DNA of 64,000 nt, taken from contig NZ_WTYO01000001.1 of the NCBI RefSeq assembly GCF_009827515.1, positions 539,501 to 603,500 of the forward strand. Reading direction: 5' to 3'. Position 1 is the first letter of the stretch. Every line of letters begins with the position of its first letter. The stretch comes from Pelagerythrobacter marinus (GTDB lineage Bacteria; Pseudomonadota; Alphaproteobacteria; Sphingomonadales; Sphingomonadaceae). A program made the translations under genes and the position numbers. Below, in pieces: positions 59,689 to 64,000 of the stretch. A model generated the notes under the pieces. That model saw only the letters and a program-made list of their open reading frames with translations. It ran no database searches and had not been told where the DNA came from.

Positions 59689-61175
59689 GGGAGGCGATGA
59701 AGCGGTGGCCTGATAAGCTCTCGCGCCTTCGGGACGGTTTCTACAAGATCAAGGGTAAGGACGGGAAGGTTGTCCCTTTCCGAATGAACGCCGACCAGGA
59801 GAGGTTTCTCCAGGAGCGGCACGGCATGGACGTGGTGCTGAAGGCTCGGCAGAAGGGCTTCACCACCGTAATCCAGCTCGACATGCTGGACGACTGCCTG
59901 TTCGTTCCGAACACTTCGGCGGGCGTCATCGCCCACAACCTGAACGATGCGAAGGCGTTCTTCGCGGACAAGATCAAGTTCGCATATGACAATCTGCCGC
60001 AGGCCTTCCGGTCGCTAGTCCCTGCCGAGCAGGACGCGGCTGACAGCATGAAGTTCGGCAACGGATCGAGCATTCGTGTCGGCACGTCTCTGCGCTCTGG
60101 CACGCTCCAGCGGCTGCACGTAAGCGAATACGGTAAGCTGTGTGCGAAATATCCTGAGAAGGCCCGAGAGGTCCGCACGGGTGCGTTTAACACGGTTCAG
60201 GCGGGGCAGAGCATAACGGTTGAGAGCACGGCTGAGGGGCAGGCTGGCGACTTCTACGCCATGTGCCAGAAAGCTGAGCACAAGATGCAGAGCGGCGAGC
60301 CGTTAAGCCCGCTGGACTTCAAGTTTCATTTCTCGCCTTGGTTTACCTCGCCGGAGTATCGTCTCGACCCTGAGGGCGTCGTCATCACGGCTGAGATGAC
60401 CGCGTATTTCGACAAGATCGAGCCGTATGTCATCGAGGTGCAGGGTGAGCCGCTCGATGACGAGCAGCGCGCTTGGTATGTGAAGAAAGCCGAGCAGCAA
60501 GGCGACGACATGAAGCGGGAGTTTCCTTCGACGCCGAAGGAGGCTTTCGAGGTAAGCGTAGAGGGTGCGTATTTCAGCACTCAGATGGCGACGATGCGAA
60601 AGCAGGGGCGCATCTGTCGCATCCCGATACTGGACGCCCCGGTCTATACGACTTGGGATTTGGGATACGACGACAGCATGACGATCACATTCTGGCAGGA
60701 TGTCGGGATGGAGCGCCGCGCGATCGACTATTACGAGAACAGCGGGGAGGGCTTCGGGCACTATGCCCGCATTCTTCGCGAGCGAGGATACGACTACAGC
60801 GAGCACTGGATGCCGCATGACGTGGAAGTTCACCTCCTGAATAAGGAGGCGACGACCCGCAAGCAGGAGGCCGAAAAGGCCGGCATCAGGCCGATACGCA
60901 CGTTAAAGCGCATCCGCACCGAACAGGACGGTATTGAGGCGAGCCGGACGTTTTTCCCGAACGTCTACATCGACGAAGAGCGGTGCGACCGGCTCATCAA
61001 GTGTCTCGATAACTATCGCAAGGAATGGGACGACAAGCTGGGCGTGTTCAAGGATCGGCCCCGGCATGACGAGTTCTCACACGGTTACAAGTCGTTCGAA
61101 AGCGCGGCCATTCGCCCGCAACCGAAGGCAAGCAAGCCGCTGGATCTGAGCAAGCTGAAGAGGGCGATGGTATGA
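59664..61175 (+). CDS. Terminase large subunit
   Basis: 503 residues: ATPase region with VVLKARQKGFTT (in place of a classical GKT/S Walker A) and LHVSEYGKL (Walker B-like), and an RNase H-type nuclease domain with TWDLGYDDSM and HDEFSHGYKS. It cuts and packages phage DNA into heads through the portal. It overlaps the small subunit by 25 bases; an ATG at 59697 with GGGAGG just before is an alternative start. Confidence 0.92.
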   Translation: MAGPQDLLREAMKRWPDKLSRLRDGFYKIKGKDGKVVPFRMNADQERFLQERHGMDVVLKARQKGFTTVIQLDMLDDCLFVPNTSAGVIAHNLNDAKAFFADKIKFAYDNLPQAFRSLVPAEQDAADSMKFGNGSSIRVGTSLRSGTLQRLHVSEYGKLCAKYPEKAREVRTGAFNTVQAGQSITVESTAEGQAGDFYAMCQKAEHKMQSGEPLSPLDFKFHFSPWFTSPEYRLDPEGVVITAEMTAYFDKIEPYVIEVQGEPLDDEQRAWYVKKAEQQGDDMKREFPSTPKEAFEVSVEGAYFSTQMATMRKQGRICRIPILDAPVYTTWDLGYDDSMTITFWQDVGMERRAIDYYENSGEGFGHYARILRERGYDYSEHWMPHDVEVHLLNKEATTRKQEAEKAGIRPIRTLKRIRTEQDGIEASRTFFPNVYIDEERCDRLIKCLDNYRKEWDDKLGVFKDRPRHDEFSHGYKSFESAAIRPQPKASKPLDLSKLKRAMV

Positions 61176-63244
61176 ACGAACCGACCAGCCCTGAAGACCT
61201 GGCGGCGATCCTCAAGCGCGAATACGAGGCGGCCGACGACTATCACGACCAGATAGAGCAGCTTCAGGAAGAGGCGTTTCGTTATTACGAGGCCCAGCCC
61301 TTCGGTAACGAGATCGATGGGCGTTCGCAGATCGTCCTGCCTGACGTGCAGGAAACCTGTGATGGCATGTTGGGGATTATCCTCAAGATGTTCGTCTCGG
61401 GCGACCGCGTGGTTGAGTTCGAGGCTACTGACGAGGAAGGCGAACAGGCGGCGGACGATGCGACCGCTGCGATTGATTACGTGTTCATGCGCCAGCAGGA
61501 CGGCTATCGCGTTCTGAACGATACGGGCATGGACGGCCTTCAGCGCAAGATCGGCATTTTCAAGGTCAGCTGCGAAGAGGACGAAAAGGTATCGCGGCAG
61601 TGGGTTGCCTTCGATGACCCGTTGCAGCTTGGGCTGATCGAAGGCGAGATCGAGGACGTCCGCGAAAACGAGGACGGCTCAGGCCGGGCGCTGGTGAAGA
61701 CGCAGCGCACGATCAAGCGATATACGATCCATTCCGTTCCTACGGACGAGTATCGCTTCAGCCCTGCGGCGGCGCACGAGGACACGGCGGATTATCAGGC
61801 GCACGTCCGCCCGATGACCCGTTCGGACCTGGTGGAAATGGGGTTCGATCCTGAGCAGGTGTATGGCCTGCCGACCTACGACGTTGCGACGGTCGAGGAA
61901 ACGGAAAGCGACAAGCTCGACAGCTACAATCGCGAGGAATCGACGCCTGCGCTTGAAAAGGTGCTGCTGTGCGAGGAATACTCGCATATCGACGTGGACG
62001 GCGACGGCATTGCCGAGCTGGTGAAGAGCTACCGGGTCGAGAATGAAATCCTGATCGACGCCGAGACCGGCGAGCCTTCGATTGAGACGATTGACGAGCA
62101 GCCGTTTAGTGTTTTCTGCCCGTTCCCGCGTCAGCATCGCCTGATCGGCTATTCGCTGGCCGACAAGGTCATGGATCTTCAGTTGCTGCGCTCGCACTTT
62201 GCGCGTCAGCTGATCGACGGGATGGCCTTTGCCAACATGCCGCGTCCTTACGTGGATATGGACTCGGCTACGGACGAGACGCTGGACGACCTGCTTAATC
62301 CCATTCCGGGTAGCCCGGTGCGTGGGCGGGGCGTGGCGGCGGTCACGAACCTACAGACCGGCTTCAATATTGGCGACAGTCTACAGGCGATGGAGTGGGT
62401 CAGCCGGGAGAAAGAGGGGCGGTCGGGTGTAGGTCGGGCGACCCCGACGCTGGACGAAAACTCGCTCAACAATCAGACTGCCACTGAGTTTGCCGGCCGC
62501 GAAGGCAAGGCGGAGACGCAGCAGGAATACATCGCCCGCAATCTGGCGGAAGCGATGGCCCGCGCATTCGCCAAGCTCTATCGCCTGATGCGTGTCGAGG
62601 CCGAGCCGTTCCGCATCAAGGTGGACGGCAAATATCGCCTCGTGGACCCGTCGCAGTGGCCCGAAGACATGAATGTCCGGGTCAACGTGGGGCTGGGCAA
62701 CGGCAGCAAGGATAAGCGCATCATGGCGCGCACCGCTCTGCTGGGGCCGCTTCAGGCTGCGATCGAACAGGGATTGTCCGGGCCGGAACACGCGTTCAAC
62801 TGGTTTGACGGCATGGCGCGGGATACCGGCGTCGGGCAGGGCGAGGACTTCATGTATGACCCGTCCGATCCCGAGGTTCAGCAGCGCATGGCGGCGAAGG
62901 AACAGCAGCCCGACGCTGACCTGGTCGAGGTGCAGGGCAAGCTTGAGCTTGAGCGTGAAAAGGCAGGGGCTGATGCGGCGCTCCAGCGGCAGAAGGCCGA
63001 AGAGCAAGCGCTGTTGCAGCGCCAGAAGACCGAGGCCGATATCGAGACGCAGCGCCAGAAGCACGCGATGGACATGCAGGTCATGCGTGAACGCGCGGCG
63101 CTGGAAAGCGAGCTGGCCCGCGACAAGGCGGCTGAGGAACTGAGGCTGGCCCGTGAACGCATGGCGGCTGAGGCGGAGCTGAAGCGCGAGTTTGCTGACG
63201 CGAACGTGTCGCAGAATCGGCCCGGTGGGAGCTTGGCAGAATGA
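61172..63244 (+). CDS. Portal protein, P22-like size
   Basis: 690 residues: an N-terminal wing/stem region (YYEAQPFGNEIDGRSQIVLPDVQETCDGML), a typical portal core (FPRQHRLIGYSLADKVMDLQLLRSHFARQLIDGM) and a long Glu/Lys/Ala coiled-coil C-terminus (about 590-675) resembling the barrel of P22-type portals. It forms the dodecameric DNA channel. Overlaps terL by 4 bases. Confidence 0.88.
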   Translation: MNEPTSPEDLAAILKREYEAADDYHDQIEQLQEEAFRYYEAQPFGNEIDGRSQIVLPDVQETCDGMLGIILKMFVSGDRVVEFEATDEEGEQAADDATAAIDYVFMRQQDGYRVLNDTGMDGLQRKIGIFKVSCEEDEKVSRQWVAFDDPLQLGLIEGEIEDVRENEDGSGRALVKTQRTIKRYTIHSVPTDEYRFSPAAAHEDTADYQAHVRPMTRSDLVEMGFDPEQVYGLPTYDVATVEETESDKLDSYNREESTPALEKVLLCEEYSHIDVDGDGIAELVKSYRVENEILIDAETGEPSIETIDEQPFSVFCPFPRQHRLIGYSLADKVMDLQLLRSHFARQLIDGMAFANMPRPYVDMDSATDETLDDLLNPIPGSPVRGRGVAAVTNLQTGFNIGDSLQAMEWVSREKEGRSGVGRATPTLDENSLNNQTATEFAGREGKAETQQEYIARNLAEAMARAFAKLYRLMRVEAEPFRIKVDGKYRLVDPSQWPEDMNVRVNVGLGNGSKDKRIMARTALLGPLQAAIEQGLSGPEHAFNWFDGMARDTGVGQGEDFMYDPSDPEVQQRMAAKEQQPDADLVEVQGKLELEREKAGADAALQRQKAEEQALLQRQKTEADIETQRQKHAMDMQVMRERAALESELARDKAAEELRLARERMAAEAELKREFADANVSQNRPGGSLAE

Positions 63245-63609
63245 TGCGTAACCTCGCTGTCCGCCTTATCCTGTGGCTCTGCAATCGTTTCGACGTTTGG
63301 CCCGTAGAGGAAGCCCGTCGCAACATGGGCGGGGACAAGAAGGCCCGCTCGCTTCGGTTCGAAGAGTTCGCCCGCGAGGAAGGCGGCCTGTTCGACCTGC
63401 TGGACAAGATCAAGGCGGAATACCTCGCCAAAATGGGGCAGGTGAAGCCGGGGGATGCAAAGACGCTGGAGACGCTGGCAATCGGCGCTCGGGTTGCCGA
63501 TCAGCTGGCCGCGCAGGTCCGCAGCGTAATCGCGGCGGGCGAGATCGAAGCAGTCAACGAGGATCGCCGGGCGAAGATGAACGTCACGCCGATCCGCAAG
63601 AGCATTTAA
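63241..63609 (+). CDS. Hypothetical late phage protein
   Basis: 122 residues, helical: FDLLDKIKAEYLAKMGQVKPGDAKTLETLAIGARVADQLAAQVRSVI. It lies between portal and scaffold genes and overlaps the portal gene by 4 bases. No family recognised; a head-assembly role is inferred from position. Confidence 0.55.
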   Translation: MMRNLAVRLILWLCNRFDVWPVEEARRNMGGDKKARSLRFEEFAREEGGLFDLLDKIKAEYLAKMGQVKPGDAKTLETLAIGARVADQLAAQVRSVIAAGEIEAVNEDRRAKMNVTPIRKSI

Positions 63610-63659
63610 GCCGCCCCTAGCGGGCAAACCCGCCCACGCTGCGAAGCGTCGGCTATCCC

Positions 63660-64000
63660 ATGAGGACGATGACAATGGCCCATCCTGAAACGGAAGCCGC
63701 TGTTTCGACCGCACCTGTCAGTGTGGAAGATAAGGCGGCAGATTTCGAGAATTTCCTGTTTGGCGACGAGGGCGAAGACCCCGAAGACGGGCAGGAAGAC
63801 GACCTTGAAGACGAAAGCGACCTTGAAGAAGGCGCGGACGACGACGAGGTTGAGCAGGACGACGAGGACGACGAACCGGAAGAAGAGCCGGCCATCGAAC
63901 CGCCCGTCAGCCTGAATGCGGAGGAAAAGGAGGTCTTCGCGCAGCTTCCCCCGGAAGCCCAGCGCGCTTGGGCCGACAGTGAAACCCGCCGCAACACTCA
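63660..64000 (+). CDS. Acidic scaffold-like protein (3' end outside window)
   Basis: The first 113 codons are visible. A short start (MRTMTMAHPETEAAVSTAPV) leads to an Asp/Glu-rich stretch (about 24-80), then LNAEEKEVFAQLPPEAQRAW, a pattern typical of phage scaffolding proteins upstream of the coat gene. ATGs at 63669 and 63675 are alternative starts. Confidence 0.7.
   Translation, partial: MRTMTMAHPETEAAVSTAPVSVEDKAADFENFLFGDEGEDPEDGQEDDLEDESDLEEGADDDEVEQDDEDDEPEEEPAIEPPVSLNAEEKEVFAQLPPEAQRAWADSETRRNT

Larger units (their letters stand above)
42788..64000. mobile_element. Prophage, left end at tRNA-Val, right end outside window
   Basis: From tRNA-Val onward the genes are small, densely packed and of phage type: integrase, leftward early recombination operon, repressor/Cro switch, rightward replication operon, HNH, terminase, portal and scaffold-like genes. 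GC content is lower and more uneven than on the chromosome side. The order resembles lambdoid phages, and the large portal suggests a P22-like head (podovirus or related). The right attachment site is not visible, so the exact att core cannot be given. Confidence 0.95.

Noticed and set aside
42788-64000. CRISPR array, anti-CRISPR or toxin-antitoxin system in the prophage
   Set aside because: No spaced direct repeats of CRISPR type were seen, and no small gene pair carried a recognisable toxin or antitoxin fold.

Overview
The window is high-GC alphaproteobacterial DNA, most likely from Sphingomonadales (Erythrobacteraceae or Sphingomonadaceae). The evidence is gene content and gene style: a three-gene proton-translocating transhydrogenase behind a tiny aa3-oxidase subunit IV gene, a GTTC-N7-GTTC SOS box, trpC next to moaC, a serC leader RNA, an argH/LptM-like/lysA string and an intergenic repeat type I associate with this group. 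No genus can be fixed from the sequence alone.

Positions 1-42.7 kb are chromosomal housekeeping and accessory genes. From left to right: moaC (cut by the edge), trpC, a strong 41-bp repeat array, an SDR oxidoreductase, an atypical sigma-54-type response regulator, the subunit IV/pntAA/pntAB/pntB run, a beta-helix protein with its diheme cytochrome partner, an Asp/Glu racemase-like gene, dgt and a short operon ending in a DUF938 methyltransferase. The 3' half of that methyltransferase gene looks replaced by foreign DNA (about 12.96-13.83 kb). Next come an entericidin-like lipoprotein, queF-fumC, a 39-bp repeat array beside tRNA-Thr, rarA, a padR operon, a GT4 glycosyltransferase, serC-serA, hisZ, purA, a winged-helix gene behind an SOS box, a siroheme synthase N-terminal protein, lysA, an LptM-like lipoprotein, argH, a TlpA-like thioredoxin and a PaiB/S9 peptidase pair. 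The chromosomal part closes with a TonB receptor, an HDAC-like amidohydrolase, an esterase and an AraC regulator.

From tRNA-Val (42712-42787) to the right edge lies one prophage of lower and more uneven GC, cut off by the window end. Its integrase abuts the tRNA. A long leftward early operon (51.3 to 44 kb) carries about 25 small genes, including an ERF single-strand annealing protein, a YqaJ-type exonuclease, a protein with an SSB-like acidic tail and an HNH/zinc protein. The immunity region (51.4-52.5 kb) has an S24 repressor, a translationally coupled 50-residue membrane protein, a Cro-like protein and four 16-bp operators in two pairs. The rightward operon holds a GIY-YIG protein, several mini-genes, a CII-like regulator, a DnaA-domain-IV-only protein, DUF1064, a replication-type winged-helix protein, a DNA methyltransferase and a possible late regulator.

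A 500-bp non-coding block (58.1-58.6 kb) contains three stem-loop domains, two of which share the same closing stem, followed by an intrinsic terminator. I consider it the best candidate for something undescribed. The late region then starts: an HNH endonuclease, the terminase small and large subunits, a large P22-like portal protein, a 122-residue protein and the beginning of a very acidic, scaffold-like protein. The early genes would serve replication and recombination; the late genes package DNA and build the head.
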